A stretch of 64,000 nt of DNA from Bacillus testis (lineage in GTDB: Bacteria > Bacillota > Bacilli > Bacillales > DSM-1321): assembly GCF_001243895.1 (NCBI RefSeq), contig NZ_LN851186.1:1509933-1573932 (forward strand). Reading direction: 5' to 3'. Below, piece after piece: positions 25,877 to 35,596 of the stretch (positions within the stretch are counted from its first letter, which is position 1; each line of letters opens with the position of its first letter). The notes beneath the pieces are model-generated. The model was not told the DNA's origin. It was given only the letters and a program-made list of their open reading frames with translations, and ran no database searches. Both the position numbers and the translations under genes were made by a program.

Positions 25877-26090
25877 TGCAGATCACTTCCCTTATTTATA
25901 TTGTAAACCAATGGCCCAGAAAGTAAATAAGTCTTTTTGTCTGCTTGTCCTCTATTAGTATATGATGGATGGCATTGGATATTGCCATATAAGGATGGAA
26001 ATGAATAAGAGGAACGCTTTCTTGACTTTGTCGCCGTTACCATTTTAAATGAATAGGTATTTAATATCTGGGAAATGAAGGGAAGCTACT

Positions 26091-26861
26091 TTGAAAAAAA
26101 TTGTTTTTTTTGACATAGATGGTACATTGCTTGACCATCACAAAAAACTGCCGGCATCCACAAAAGAAGCTATTCGGCTGCTGAAGGAAAAAGGTATTTA
26201 TGTGGCGATTGCAACCGGACGCGCTCCGTTTATGTTTGAAGGCATAAGAGAGGAACTGGACATACATTCTTATGTAAGCTTTAATGGCCAGTATGTCGTA
26301 TTTGAAGATGAAGTAATCTATCGAAATCCTCTGAAGACTGAGGCGTTGAACCTTTTGCTAGAGAGAGCCGACGGTAACGGCGTTCCGCTGATTTTCATGA
26401 ATGAGGCTACTATGAGAAGCTCTGTGCCTTATTCGGATCATATTGCTGAAACGCTGGGCACCTTTTCATTGGGCCATCCGGAAAAAGATGAATACTTTTT
26501 TAGAGAGAACGATATTTATCAAACACTTCTCTATGTACCGGAGCAAGAGATGGAAGGATATGAAGGGATTTCCCATGAACTTCGCTATGTGCGCTGGCAT
26601 CCAGTCTGCGTGGATGTTTTGCCTGAAGGAGGTTCGAAAGCAGCGGGCATCGAGCTTTTTATTAAAAAAGCTGGATTTTGCATCCAGGACGTATATGCGT
26701 TCGGCGATGGGCTGAATGATATAGAGATGTTGCAAACCGTCGGAACGGGAATTGCTATGGGAAATGCGGAACAGGCATTGCTCCAACATGCGGATATAGT
26801 AACAACAGACGTAGAGAACGATGGGATTTGGAATGGCCTAAAGAAAATCGGCCTTATTTGA
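26091..26861 (+). CDS. ykrA: HAD-superfamily Cof-type phosphatase YkrA
   Basis: 256 codons from TTG 26091 (MKKIVFFDIDGTLLD); no ATG lies nearer the DxD motif, and GAAGGGA precedes it. HAD motifs in order: FFDIDGTLL (nucleophile and acid Asp), IATGRAP (motif II), the lysine in SKAAGIELFIKKAG (motif III), and YAFGDGLNDIEMLQTVGTGIAMGNA (motif IV). The C2 cap between about 85 and 185 marks the Cof subfamily, which hydrolyses sugar phosphates or flavin mononucleotide-type substrates. The substrate is unknown. Convergent with defB. Location beside rpoY and defB matches B. subtilis ykrA. Confidence 0.93.
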   Translation: MKKIVFFDIDGTLLDHHKKLPASTKEAIRLLKEKGIYVAIATGRAPFMFEGIREELDIHSYVSFNGQYVVFEDEVIYRNPLKTEALNLLLERADGNGVPLIFMNEATMRSSVPYSDHIAETLGTFSLGHPEKDEYFFRENDIYQTLLYVPEQEMEGYEGISHELRYVRWHPVCVDVLPEGGSKAAGIELFIKKAGFCIQDVYAFGDGLNDIEMLQTVGTGIAMGNAEQALLQHADIVTTDVENDGIWNGLKKIGLI

Positions 26862-26902
26862 AAAAACAAAGGGAAAGCTTGTTCGTGCTTTCCCTTTGTT
26901 TT
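26861..26902. terminator. Bidirectional terminator ykrA / defB
   Basis: 15-bp perfect stem AAACAAAGGGAAAGC / GCTTTCCCTTTGTTT between convergent genes. Confidence 0.9.
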
Positions 26903-26904
26903 CC

Positions 26905-27456
26905 TTATTCAACTACTGTAGCATTCGGGATCGGCGCAAAAGGATCCTTAGCGCTGATATGGTCATAGAACATAATACCGTTCAGATGATCGATTTCATG
27001 TTGAAAAACGATAGCGGGCATGCCTTTAAGGCGCAATTTTATCTCTTCACCCTCAATAGTGGTTGCTTTTACAGTCACCCGGGCATGTCTTGGCACGAGG
27101 CCGGGAACAGGTCTATCCACGGATAGGCATCCTTCTCCGCCGGCCAAATAAGAATTTTCCACCGAGTGGCTGATGATTTTTGGATTGAAAAGGGCGTAGC
27201 TATATAAATTTCCTTTTTCGTCCCTGATATGGACGGCAATAATGCGCTTGCTGACATTGATTTGCGGTGCAGCCAATCCTACGCCTGGACGCAGACCGTA
27301 TTTGGCGGCTATTTCTTTATTTTGGCTATTGATGACATATTCCAATAGGCTGTTTGCGATTGCTTTATCCTCTTCGGAAGCAGGAAGGGTTACCTCCTGT
27401 GCGACCTGGCGAAGAACCGGTTGATCCTCCATCACAATATCTTTCATCGTAATCAT
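26905..27456 (-). CDS. defB: Peptide deformylase
   Basis: 183 codons from ATG 27456 with AGAGGTGG upstream. The three PDF motifs are present: GVGLAAPQI (GxGxAAxQ), EGCLSVDR with the metal-binding Cys, and QHEIDHLNG with the two His and catalytic Glu. The insertions between motifs are those of the long type II enzyme of Gram-positive bacteria. It removes formyl from the initiator Met of nascent proteins and is iron- or nickel-dependent. In B. subtilis this locus holds ykrB, the major deformylase. Divergent from ykyA. Confidence 0.96.
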   Translation of the reverse strand: MITMKDIVMEDQPVLRQVAQEVTLPASEEDKAIANSLLEYVINSQNKEIAAKYGLRPGVGLAAPQINVSKRIIAVHIRDEKGNLYSYALFNPKIISHSVENSYLAGGEGCLSVDRPVPGLVPRHARVTVKATTIEGEEIKLRLKGMPAIVFQHEIDHLNGIMFYDHISAKDPFAPIPNATVVE

Positions 27457-27773
27457 GTGTATCCACCTCTATTTTTCTAACAGGGCCTTTTTGCCCTTGG
27501 TTTAACGATTAAATGGCAACTGCAGGGGGAAGTTCCTCAGTAAAGGCTATTATGTGTTCCTTTTAGAGTTGCCTAACATTAAAATACTACCTTATCTTGT
27601 CTTTAATGTAAACGTATCGGTTTAGAGGATGCGTGTAGTCTAGTTCCTTTTGGTGGAAGGTTTAAATGCTGCCATTCTATTGTTGCCTCTATTTGCATAT
27701 TCATAGAGAAAAGAGAGCGGAAGGTAGCTTAGAAATGCACATACCATATTGATCAAGATAAGGAGGCTTTAAA
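27457..27773. other. Divergent intergenic region defB / ykyA
   Basis: 317 bases with no supportable gene. It must hold the promoters of both neighbours; no clear consensus box was found. A good ribosome site (AAGGAGG) lies just before ykyA. Confidence 0.5.
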
Positions 27774-28409
27774 ATGGGCAACAAAATTTGGATTCTTTTA
27801 TTTATATCTTTATTCATATTAGCAGGCTGTCGAGAACCAGAAAATTCCAATGAGATACAACAATTGATAAAAAACACCGATCGGCTATTTGTAGAAGCAG
27901 AAGTTCCCCAGTCGAGCCTGGCAGCAATTGAAAAGGAAGAAAATGAATATTATAGTGAGTTGATTTCATTGGATAAAAGGCGAGCGGAGGAGATTGGCAC
28001 GGCAGTAGCTAAGTTGGAGGATTCCTTGAAGTCTCGGGAAGAAATGATGAAGATAGAAGAAAATATGGTAAAAAAAGCACGCAAAGCATGGGAAAAAGGC
28101 CGTGATTTTCATGCTGCGAATCAGGAAGAAGAAGAGAAGGCGCGCCGATTGTGGGCAGTCGGCCTCAAGCGATTCCAGGCCCATGGCCTCCTGATGGATT
28201 CGTACAAAAAAAGCATAAAGGCCGATCGAAAATTATATCGGCTATTTTCAAAGAAAAATGCTTCAATCACTGATTTGCAAAATGCAATCGAGAGTGTAAA
28301 CGGGTGTTATAAAAAGGTTATTCAATATAATGAAGAGTATAACAGAGCCACTGGTTTGTACGTAAAAGAAAAGAATGAATATCTTCTCGAGATGGAAACA
28401 GAAAAATAA
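27774..28409 (+). CDS. ykyA: YkyA-type lipoprotein
   Basis: 211 codons from ATG 27774, with AAGGAGG upstream. The signal peptide MGNKIWILLFISLFILAGC ends in a lipobox with Cys19. The rest is almost entirely helical and charged (long runs of Glu/Lys with heptad-like spacing between about 60 and 150), matching the YkyA family of putative cell-wall-binding lipoproteins. It is extracytoplasmic, anchored to the membrane outer face. Function unproven. It stands between defB and pdhA as in B. subtilis, but ends in its own terminator, so it is not part of the pdh operon. Confidence 0.9.
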   Translation: MGNKIWILLFISLFILAGCREPENSNEIQQLIKNTDRLFVEAEVPQSSLAAIEKEENEYYSELISLDKRRAEEIGTAVAKLEDSLKSREEMMKIEENMVKKARKAWEKGRDFHAANQEEEEKARRLWAVGLKRFQAHGLLMDSYKKSIKADRKLYRLFSKKNASITDLQNAIESVNGCYKKVIQYNEEYNRATGLYVKEKNEYLLEMETEK

Positions 28410-28423
28410 AGATATGAAAGGGG

Positions 28424-28450
28424 CATCCATCTATTGTATGGATGTTTTTT
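28424..28450 (+). terminator. ykyA terminator
   Basis: CATCCAT-ctattgt-ATGGATG-T6. Confidence 0.85.
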
Positions 28451-28769
28451 GATTTTGGTCCCATATAACGGAGAACCGTTATTTTGAATGAACCAGCAGA
28501 ATGTTGCTTAACTACTAGGAAAAGCGACTATTATTATATCAATATAACTAAAAAACGCTTACATAAGTCTGGTTAGGGAGTATAAAATAGGCACTCCCAT
28601 ATTTTAGAGTCTGATTGTAAGGGTTTACACTAAAGAAAAATATTTTTTCACAAAAAGTTTATTTTTACTGATACAGTTTTGATTTTTATTATATAACAGA
28701 GGTTAGCGCTTCAGAGAGAAAATGAATTCTTAAACAAAGGAGTATTGGCATAGTAATAGTGCGTTTCGT

Positions 28770-28804
28770 TTGACGGGTTCAGCCGGGGTAATGTAGACTA
28801 TAAT
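28770..28804 (+). promoter_or_regulatory. Candidate pdhA promoter region
   Basis: TTGACG (28770-28775), 18 bases and TAGACT (28794-28799), overlapping a TATAAT (28799-28804). It lies about 220 bases before the pdhA start, leaving a long leader. The 28451-29026 gap is AT-rich with no supportable gene and also holds a TTGACA-N8-TGTCAA dyad at 28917-28936 that could be an operator. Tentative. Confidence 0.35.
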
Positions 28805-28942
28805 ATGGATGATTAATTGTTATATTTATATTGTGCTTTTTATTGGTACAGTATAAAATGTTAGCAAACTTAAACCGCCAAGATGTTTCTGTTCCTCTGC
28901 AAAATGGAAAAGGACATTGACAGCTATATTTGTCAACTATGA

Positions 28943-30142
<1,200 letters not shown>

Positions 30143-30145
30143 GCA

Positions 30146-31123
30146 ATGGCTCAATTAACAATGATTCAAGCAATCACAGATGCTTTGCGCACTGAAATGC
30201 GCAATGACGAAAAAGTCCTCGTTTTTGGTGAAGACGTAGGTAAAAACGGCGGAGTATTCCGTGCTACTGAAGGATTACAAAAAGAATTCGGCGAAGATCG
30301 TGTATTTGATACGCCGCTTGCTGAATCAGGGATCGGCGGCTTGGCAATCGGTCTTGGATTGCAAGGATTCCGTCCAGTTCCTGAGCTTCAATTCTTTGGA
30401 TTCATATATGAAATAATGGATAGTGTTTCTGGGCAAATGGCACGTATGCGTTACCGTTCAGGCGGAAGATATAATTCGCCAATAACAATCCGTACGCCAT
30501 TTGGAGGCGGTGTGCATACGCCTGAAATGCACGCAGACAGCTTGGAAGGTTTAATGGCTCAACAACCGGGACTTAAAGTTGTCATTCCTTCAACACCATA
30601 CGATGCAAAAGGATTATTGATTTCTTCAATCAGAGACAATGACCCTGTTATTTTCGTAGAACATATGAAATTATACCGATCATTCCGTCAAGAAGTTCCT
30701 GAAGGTGAATATACAATTCCATTAGGCAAAGCTGATGTGAAACGTGAAGGAACTGATATCTCAATCATTGCTTACGGTGCTATGGTGCATGAGGCGCTTA
30801 AAGCAGCGGAAGAATTGGAAAAAGACGGCGTATCTGCAGAAGTCATCGATTTACGCACAGTCAGCCCGTTGGATATCGATACAATCATCGCATCTGTTGA
30901 AAAAACAGGTAGAGCAATGGTAGTGCAAGAAGCTCAAAAACAAGCAGGTATTGCTGCAAACGTGGTAGCTGAAATCAATGATAGAGCAATCTTGAGCCTG
31001 GAAGCTCCAGTATTGCGTGTCACAGCTGCAGATACAGTCTTCCCGTTCTCTCAAGCAGAACAAGTTTGGTTGCCAAACTTTAAGGATATTATTGAAACAG
31101 CTAATAAAGTATTACATTTCTAA
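30146..31123 (+). CDS. pdhB: Pyruvate dehydrogenase E1 beta subunit
   Basis: 325 codons, full length. [39 protein letters not shown] and the transketolase C-terminal domain with [13 protein letters not shown] and [18 protein letters not shown] are standard for E1 beta. It supplies residues completing the thiamine diphosphate site of PdhA. Its ribosome site (AAAGGAG) lies within the end of pdhA. A perfect hairpin without T run follows in the gap before pdhC. Confidence 0.97.
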   Translation: MAQLTMIQAITDALRTEMRNDEKVLVFGEDVGKNGGVFRATEGLQKEFGEDRVFDTPLAESGIGGLAIGLGLQGFRPVPELQFFGFIYEIMDSVSGQMARMRYRSGGRYNSPITIRTPFGGGVHTPEMHADSLEGLMAQQPGLKVVIPSTPYDAKGLLISSIRDNDPVIFVEHMKLYRSFRQEVPEGEYTIPLGKADVKREGTDISIIAYGAMVHEALKAAEELEKDGVSAEVIDLRTVSPLDIDTIIASVEKTGRAMVVQEAQKQAGIAANVVAEINDRAILSLEAPVLRVTAADTVFPFSQAEQVWLPNFKDIIETANKVLHF

Positions 31124-31142
31124 TTACCATTACAGATAAGGC

Positions 31143-31168
31143 AGATCGCCTATGAACTTAGGCGATCT
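31143..31168 (+). other. Intercistronic hairpin pdhB-pdhC
   Basis: AGATCGCCTA (31143-31152), a six-base loop, and TAGGCGATCT (31159-31168). A ten-bp perfect stem with no following T run, so not an intrinsic terminator. It may mark an mRNA processing or stability boundary between the E1 and E2-E3 halves of the operon. Confidence 0.6.
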
Positions 31169-31235
31169 CCTGAACATCCTGATCTATTCGCAAGAGTAGT
31201 AGAAAAGAAGCTGAATTCATAGGAGGTCGGATTAC

Positions 31236-32570
31236 GTGTCATTTAAATTTAAATTACCAGATATCGGTGAAGGTATCCACGAAGGCGAAATCGTAAAATG
31301 GTTCATCAAGCCTGGCGACAAAGTTCAAGAGGATGATGTGCTTTGTGAAGTACAAAATGATAAAGCAGTTGTTGAAATTCCATCACCGGTAGAAGGAACA
31401 GTAGAAGAAGTCCATGTATCGGAAGGAACAGTCGCAATAGTTGGCGACGTCCTTGTCACATTCGATGCGCCTGGATATGAGAATCTTTCATTTAAAGGCG
31501 AGCACGAAGAAGAAGAAAGCAAAACAGAAGCACAAGTTCAGTCGACTGCTGAAGCTGGACAAAAGATTGAAAAAGAACAAGCGGATCAACCGGCTGCAAA
31601 AGAAGAAACCGGCGCTGGGGCCCAAGCGGAAACAAAAGATTCAAACAAGCGTGTAATCGCTATGCCTTCCGTGCGCAAATACGCTCGTGAAAAAGGTGTT
31701 ACAATCGCTCAAGTAACAGGAAGCGGAGACCATGGACGTGTATTGAAAGGCGATATTGATGCCTTCTTGAATGGAGGACAAACTTCTGCTGACCAAGCTG
31801 AAGAAGCTTCTGTACAAGAAAAAACTGCATCAACAACTGCTGCAGCATCAGTGGTACCGGAAGGCGAATTCCCTGAAACTCGCGAAAAAATGAGCGGCAT
31901 CCGTAAAGCAATTGCCAAAGCTATGGTAAACTCTAAACATACTGCGCCTCACGTGACTCTAATGGACGACGTGGATGTGACAAAACTTGTCGCACACCGC
32001 AAAAAGTTCAAAGAGGTTGCTGCGGAAAAAGGAATCAAGCTTACTTTCTTGCCTTATGTCGTGAAGGCATTGACTAGCGCTTTGCGCGAATTCCCTGTTC
32101 TGAACACATCCATTGATGATGAAAACAGTGAAATTGTTCAAAAGCACTATTACAATATCGGAATTGCTGCCGATACAGAAAAAGGGCTATTGGTTCCTGT
32201 CGTGAAAAACGCCGATCGCAAGTCTGTATTCAGTATTTCTAATGAAATTAATGAACTTGCAGGAAAAGCGCGTGAAGGCAAGTTGGCTCCTACTGAAATG
32301 AAGGGCGCATCTTGCACAATTACTAACATCGGAAGTGCTGGCGGACAATGGTTCACTCCAGTCATCAATCATCCAGAAGTAGCTATCTTAGGTATTGGCC
32401 GAATCGCCGAAAAAGCAATCGTTCGCGATGGTGAAATTGTCGCAGCACCAGTATTGGCACTTTCATTGAGCTTTGATCATCGCATCATTGATGGAGCTAC
32501 AGCTCAAAATGCTTTAAATCATATCAAACGTTTGTTGAACGATCCAGAACTACTATTAATGGAGGCGTAA
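31236..32570 (+). CDS. pdhC: Dihydrolipoamide acetyltransferase E2
   Basis: 444 codons from GTG 31236 with AGGAGGT upstream. One lipoyl domain (1-80) with Lys43 in [12 protein letters not shown]. An Ala/Glu/Gln-rich linker follows, then the peripheral subunit-binding domain (about 135-175, [20 protein letters not shown]). A second Ala-rich linker leads to the catalytic core with SFDHRIIDG (His about 415, Asp about 419). It forms the 60-mer core and transfers acetyl to CoA. Confidence 0.97.
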   Translation: MSFKFKLPDIGEGIHEGEIVKWFIKPGDKVQEDDVLCEVQNDKAVVEIPSPVEGTVEEVHVSEGTVAIVGDVLVTFDAPGYENLSFKGEHEEEESKTEAQVQSTAEAGQKIEKEQADQPAAKEETGAGAQAETKDSNKRVIAMPSVRKYAREKGVTIAQVTGSGDHGRVLKGDIDAFLNGGQTSADQAEEASVQEKTASTTAAASVVPEGEFPETREKMSGIRKAIAKAMVNSKHTAPHVTLMDDVDVTKLVAHRKKFKEVAAEKGIKLTFLPYVVKALTSALREFPVLNTSIDDENSEIVQKHYYNIGIAADTEKGLLVPVVKNADRKSVFSISNEINELAGKAREGKLAPTEMKGASCTITNIGSAGGQWFTPVINHPEVAILGIGRIAEKAIVRDGEIVAAPVLALSLSFDHRIIDGATAQNALNHIKRLLNDPELLLMEA

Positions 32571-32574
32571 AAAG

Positions 32575-33984
32575 ATGGTTGTTGGAGATTTCCCGATTGA
32601 AACAGATACTCTCGTAATTGGTGGAGGCCCTGGCGGTTATGTAGCTGCTATCCGTGCCGCTCAGCTTGGACAAAAAGTAACGGTTGTTGAAAAAGCGACT
32701 CTTGGAGGCGTATGCTTAAACGTTGGTTGTATTCCTTCAAAAGCATTGATTTCAGCAGGGCATCGTTATGAGCATGCAATGCATTCAGCGGATATGGGAA
32801 TCACTGCTGAAAATGTCACTCTTGATTTTTCAAAAGTGCAATCATTCAAAGAAGGCGTAGTCAAGAAATTGACTGGCGGTGTCGCAAGCCTATTAAAGGG
32901 AAACAAAATTAATGTTGTGTACGGCGAAGCGTATTTCGTTGATGAGCATACAATTCGTGTAATGGATGAAACCTCTGCCCAAACTTATACATTTAATAAT
33001 GCTATTTTGGCAACAGGTTCAACTCCAATCGAGATTCCAGCATTCAAATATTCAAAACGTGTCATTGATTCAACTGGTGCTTTGAATTTGCAAGAGCTTC
33101 CTAAATCAATGGTTGTAATCGGCGGAGGCTATATCGGAACAGAGCTTAGCGGTGCATACGCTAACTTCGGTACCAAGGTAACAATCCTTGAAGGAACAGA
33201 TGAAATCCTTAACGGTTTTGAAAAACAAATGTCTACTTTGGTTAAACGTAACCTGAAGAAAAAAGGCGTTACAGTTGAAACGAAAGCAATGGCAAAAGGC
33301 GTTGAAGAAACGGCCGATAAAGTGGTTGTCAAATATGAAGTTAAAGGTGAAGAAAAAACAGTTGAAGCTGATTATGTCCTTGTAACAGTTGGGCGTAGAC
33401 CGAATACACAAGAAATCGGTTTGGAACAAGTGGGCATTAAGATTTCGGAACGCGGTTTGATTGAAATTGATAAACAATGCCGCACGAACATCAAGAATAT
33501 CTATGCAATCGGTGATATTGTTGCAGGACCTCCTTTAGCGCACAAAGCTTCATATGAAGGCAAAATTGCTGCTGAAGCGATTGCAGGACATTCTTCAGAA
33601 ATCGATTACTTAGCGATTCCTGCTGTTGTATTCTCTGAGCCTGAGCTTGCTTCCGTTGGATACACAGAACAACAAGCAAAAGAGGAAGGCCTCGATATCG
33701 TTGCTGGTAAATTCCCATTTGCAGCTAATGGACGGGCTCTATCCTTGAACGAAACAGATGGCTTTATGAAATTGGTTACACGCAAAGAAGATGGCTTGGT
33801 AATCGGTGCACAAATTGCCGGTGCTGGTGCATCCGATATGATTGCTGAACTTGGATTAGCTATTGAAGCTGGTATGACAGCCGAAGATATCGCTATGACA
33901 ATCCATGCTCACCCTACATTGGGCGAAATTACAATGGAAGCGGCAGAAGTCGCTTTAGGCGCTCCAATCCATATCGTAAAATAA
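32575..33984 (+). CDS. pdhD: Dihydrolipoamide dehydrogenase E3
   Basis: 469 codons, four bases after pdhC. FAD-binding motif [17 protein letters not shown], redox disulfide GGVCLNVGC (Cys47, Cys52), NAD-binding [13 protein letters not shown] near 180, second FAD strand [20 protein letters not shown] near 310, and the active-site His in HAHPTLGE. It reoxidises dihydrolipoamide with NAD+. In B. subtilis the same E3 also serves the oxoglutarate dehydrogenase complex. Followed by a strong terminator. Confidence 0.97.
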   Translation: MVVGDFPIETDTLVIGGGPGGYVAAIRAAQLGQKVTVVEKATLGGVCLNVGCIPSKALISAGHRYEHAMHSADMGITAENVTLDFSKVQSFKEGVVKKLTGGVASLLKGNKINVVYGEAYFVDEHTIRVMDETSAQTYTFNNAILATGSTPIEIPAFKYSKRVIDSTGALNLQELPKSMVVIGGGYIGTELSGAYANFGTKVTILEGTDEILNGFEKQMSTLVKRNLKKKGVTVETKAMAKGVEETADKVVVKYEVKGEEKTVEADYVLVTVGRRPNTQEIGLEQVGIKISERGLIEIDKQCRTNIKNIYAIGDIVAGPPLAHKASYEGKIAAEAIAGHSSEIDYLAIPAVVFSEPELASVGYTEQQAKEEGLDIVAGKFPFAANGRALSLNETDGFMKLVTRKEDGLVIGAQIAGAGASDMIAELGLAIEAGMTAEDIAMTIHAHPTLGEITMEAAEVALGAPIHIVK

Positions 33985-34000
33985 TCATAAGCTAACCGAA

Positions 34001-34032
34001 AAAAGCGGCCTCGTTCAAGGGGCCGCTTTTTT
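34001..34032 (+). terminator. pdh operon terminator
   Basis: AAAAGCGGCC / GGCCGCTTTT perfect ten-bp stem followed by T. Confidence 0.92.
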
Positions 34033-34186
34033 GATGGCCAAAAGAGAAGAAGATAGTCTGCATATAACCGAATGATGGCAGAAAGGGCAATCATCATAAA
34101 AGAAAAAGGCGGGACATAAATTAGATTGTACATATAATAGATTTTTACATAACGATCATGAAACGAGTGATGGAGCTGAAAGCGCG

Positions 34187-34438
34187 ATGAGAAGTTATGC
34201 GGTGTTTTTGATGCAATGGGTAATCTGGAGCGGATATACATTAGTAGAATGGATGTCCAAGCATGATCGGATGATTTATAAAGTGATCCTGTTTATTGTT
34301 TTTTTTCATATGGCTCTCTATATTGCCAATCGATTCATTGAGCCGAAAACGAAAACATATGTGCTTACTCTTTTGAGTTTAGTTTGTTACGTTTCCATTC
34401 AGTTTATTTTTCGGGAGTTTTGGATGATGTCTGCCTGA
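34187..34438 (+). CDS. Small membrane protein of unknown function
   Basis: 83 codons starting MRSYAVFLMQWVIWSGYTLV. Two hydrophobic helices (about 36-52 and 59-76) separated by a short basic loop (NRFIEPKTKTY), plus a semi-hydrophobic N-terminus. A weak ribosome site (GGAG, about 11 bases upstream) makes the start less certain. It lies convergent with the DUF1885-type gene, in the position where B. subtilis has slp, but it is not related to Slp. No family is recognised. Confidence 0.55.
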   Translation: MRSYAVFLMQWVIWSGYTLVEWMSKHDRMIYKVILFIVFFHMALYIANRFIEPKTKTYVLTLLSLVCYVSIQFIFREFWMMSA

Positions 34439-34461
34439 TAACCCAAGGCTGGGCGGAACCG

Positions 34462-34899
34462 CTACTTTCGGGCATAGTCATATTTGACCCGCCGGTTGAA
34501 CATATGCCATTCGCCTTGAAGTTTTTTGGACAGGAACCTCCCTATTTCATTGGCTTTTGTTTGATCTCCTGCGGTGGAAGAGGATGTAAGTCCAATGCCT
34601 ATATAATTCTGCAGCCTTTCCTCGCCGCCCGTCTTAATAAATTCGTTGCCTATGAAAAGAATAATCAGGTTGTATGGATATTGGTCGGATTGCAGGCAAA
34701 GCCATTGACTTTGGTCCTGGCATTCTTTTATTACATACGGAAAAGCGTAGTGGCTGTAATGCCATTTAACTTGAGTACCTGTCTTTTCAGTGCATTCTTT
34801 GTAGGAATGCAGCAGTTCCCTTATTTCAGCTGGAGCAATCTGTTGCAGCTTTGCCTGTGGTACGAGTTTAATAAAGGATTGTTCGGTCAATTTGATCAT
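34462..34899 (-). CDS. DUF1885-type protein
   Basis: 145 codons from ATG 34899 (MIKLTEQSFIKLVPQAK), preferred over the longer frame because GAAGG lies upstream and the conserved part begins there. IAPAEIRELLHSYKECTEKTGTQVKWHYSHYAFPYVI and GIGLTSSSTAGDQTKANEIGRFLSKKLQGEWHMFNRRVKYDYARK resemble the DUF1885 family of Bacillus; this assignment is from memory of the family pattern. Soluble, function unknown. Between it and the SR1-like RNA lies only AT-rich DNA. Confidence 0.75.
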   Translation of the reverse strand: MIKLTEQSFIKLVPQAKLQQIAPAEIRELLHSYKECTEKTGTQVKWHYSHYAFPYVIKECQDQSQWLCLQSDQYPYNLIILFIGNEFIKTGGEERLQNYIGIGLTSSSTAGDQTKANEIGRFLSKKLQGEWHMFNRRVKYDYARK

Positions 34900-35029
34900 T
34901 TTCTCAAACCTTCTTTCGTTATTGGTGAATGAATGGTTCATTAATGATTGATCATTATTATGAGCCTTTACCAGCAAAAAATCAGCCTATTTATCTCTTA
35001 ATATATTTAATATAACATACAATTAACCC

Positions 35030-35058
35030 TTGATTTTTCAATTGTGTTATATTATTAT
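35030..35058 (+). promoter_or_regulatory. SigA promoter of the SR1-like RNA
   Basis: TTGATT (35030-35035), 17 bases and TATTAT (35053-35058); the transcript would start near 35065. Confidence 0.55.
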
Positions 35059-35070
35059 ATAAATATGGAA

Positions 35071-35086
35071 AATAAAGCGTTTACAT
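35071..35086 (+). promoter_or_regulatory. Candidate cre (CcpA) site at the SR1-like promoter
   Basis: AATAAAGCGTTTACAT fits the cre consensus WTGNAARCGNWWWCAW at 14 of 16 positions and lies just after the predicted transcription start. B. subtilis SR1 is repressed under glycolytic conditions by CcpN and, less strongly, CcpA. Confidence 0.45.
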
Positions 35087-35110
35087 TATACGAATAAAGG
35101 GGCTTGAATA

Positions 35111-35227
35111 ATGGGAACTTTAATTTGTCAAACATGCAACAGTACGATTGATTCTTTTGAAGACGAAAAAGTAAGTGTACTTTACTCGAATTGTGAACAT
35201 TGCAACGGCCATTCGGAGAATGAATAA
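35111..35227 (+). CDS. sr1P: SR1P-type GapA-binding peptide
   Basis: 38 codons from ATG 35111; AAAGGGG lies upstream. The peptide starts MGTLICQTCNSTIDSFEDEK and continues with a LYSNCEHC segment, giving two CxxC pairs. The MGTxxCQxCN....FEDEKV..LY pattern is that of SR1P. Known: SR1P binds glyceraldehyde-3-phosphate dehydrogenase A and stimulates its association with RNase J1 (rnjA at 23.7 kb here). The paired cysteines suggest a small zinc-binding fold (inference). Confidence 0.88.
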   Translation: MGTLICQTCNSTIDSFEDEKVSVLYSNCEHCNGHSENE

Positions 35228-35253
35228 ACCATTCATATAAGAAAAAACAAACA

Positions 35254-35288
35254 AAGGAGTCTGCCTGGTTGGCGCAGGCTTCTTTTTT
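35254..35288 (+). terminator. SR1-like RNA terminator
   Basis: AAGGAGTCTGC / GCAGGCTTCTT, 11 bp including two G-U pairs, loop of nine, then T run. The following 35289-35596 region carries no gene I can support; speA, found here in B. subtilis, is absent. Confidence 0.85.
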
Positions 35289-35596
35289 GTTTCCATGCTT
35301 ATTCTGATTCATTTCAAGTATTGCCCAATTCTGTATATAAAGTTGGTATAATATAACATATGTAGGTTCTTGGGTATAATTCTGGCAATCAGTAAGTAGA
35401 AAAGGGAGATATCGAATGATGGCTTATTCCATTAACCATTATCAAAAATTATCATAGGGGGAATGCCGATTTTAGCATCCGATTTGAATGTTTATACCGG
35501 ACTAGATGGGCAAATGGTATGCAGGTGTTCTTCCATAAGCCATCCTGGCAAAGGAAAAGGCAGTTCTACAGCTAAAAATGAGGAGGCTGGTTTCAT

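Larger units (their letters stand above)
35065..35288 (+). ncRNA. SR1-like dual-function small RNA
   Basis: A short transcription unit of about 220 bases: promoter at 35030-35058, a 38-codon SR1P-type reading frame, and a strong terminator at 35254-35288. B. subtilis SR1 (205 nt) lies in the same place, downstream of pdhD, acts by base pairing on ahrC mRNA and encodes SR1P. Size, position, coding content and terminator all agree. Conservation of the base-pairing region to ahrC was not checked because ahrC is not in the window. Confidence 0.8.

Noticed and set aside
28917-28936. TTGACA-N8-TGTCAA dyad before pdhA
   Set aside because: Short arms can arise by chance in AT-rich DNA and no promoter could be aligned with it; mentioned only with the pdhA promoter region.
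34384-34932. 182-codon plus-strand frame
   Set aside because: Lies antisense to the DUF1885-type gene and has low-complexity composition with no ribosome site; a shadow frame.
35416-35457. A 13-codon frame (MMAYSINHYQKLS) with a fair ribosome site upstream of the same gene
   Set aside because: Too short to judge; no attenuator structure or codon pattern suggesting a leader peptide.
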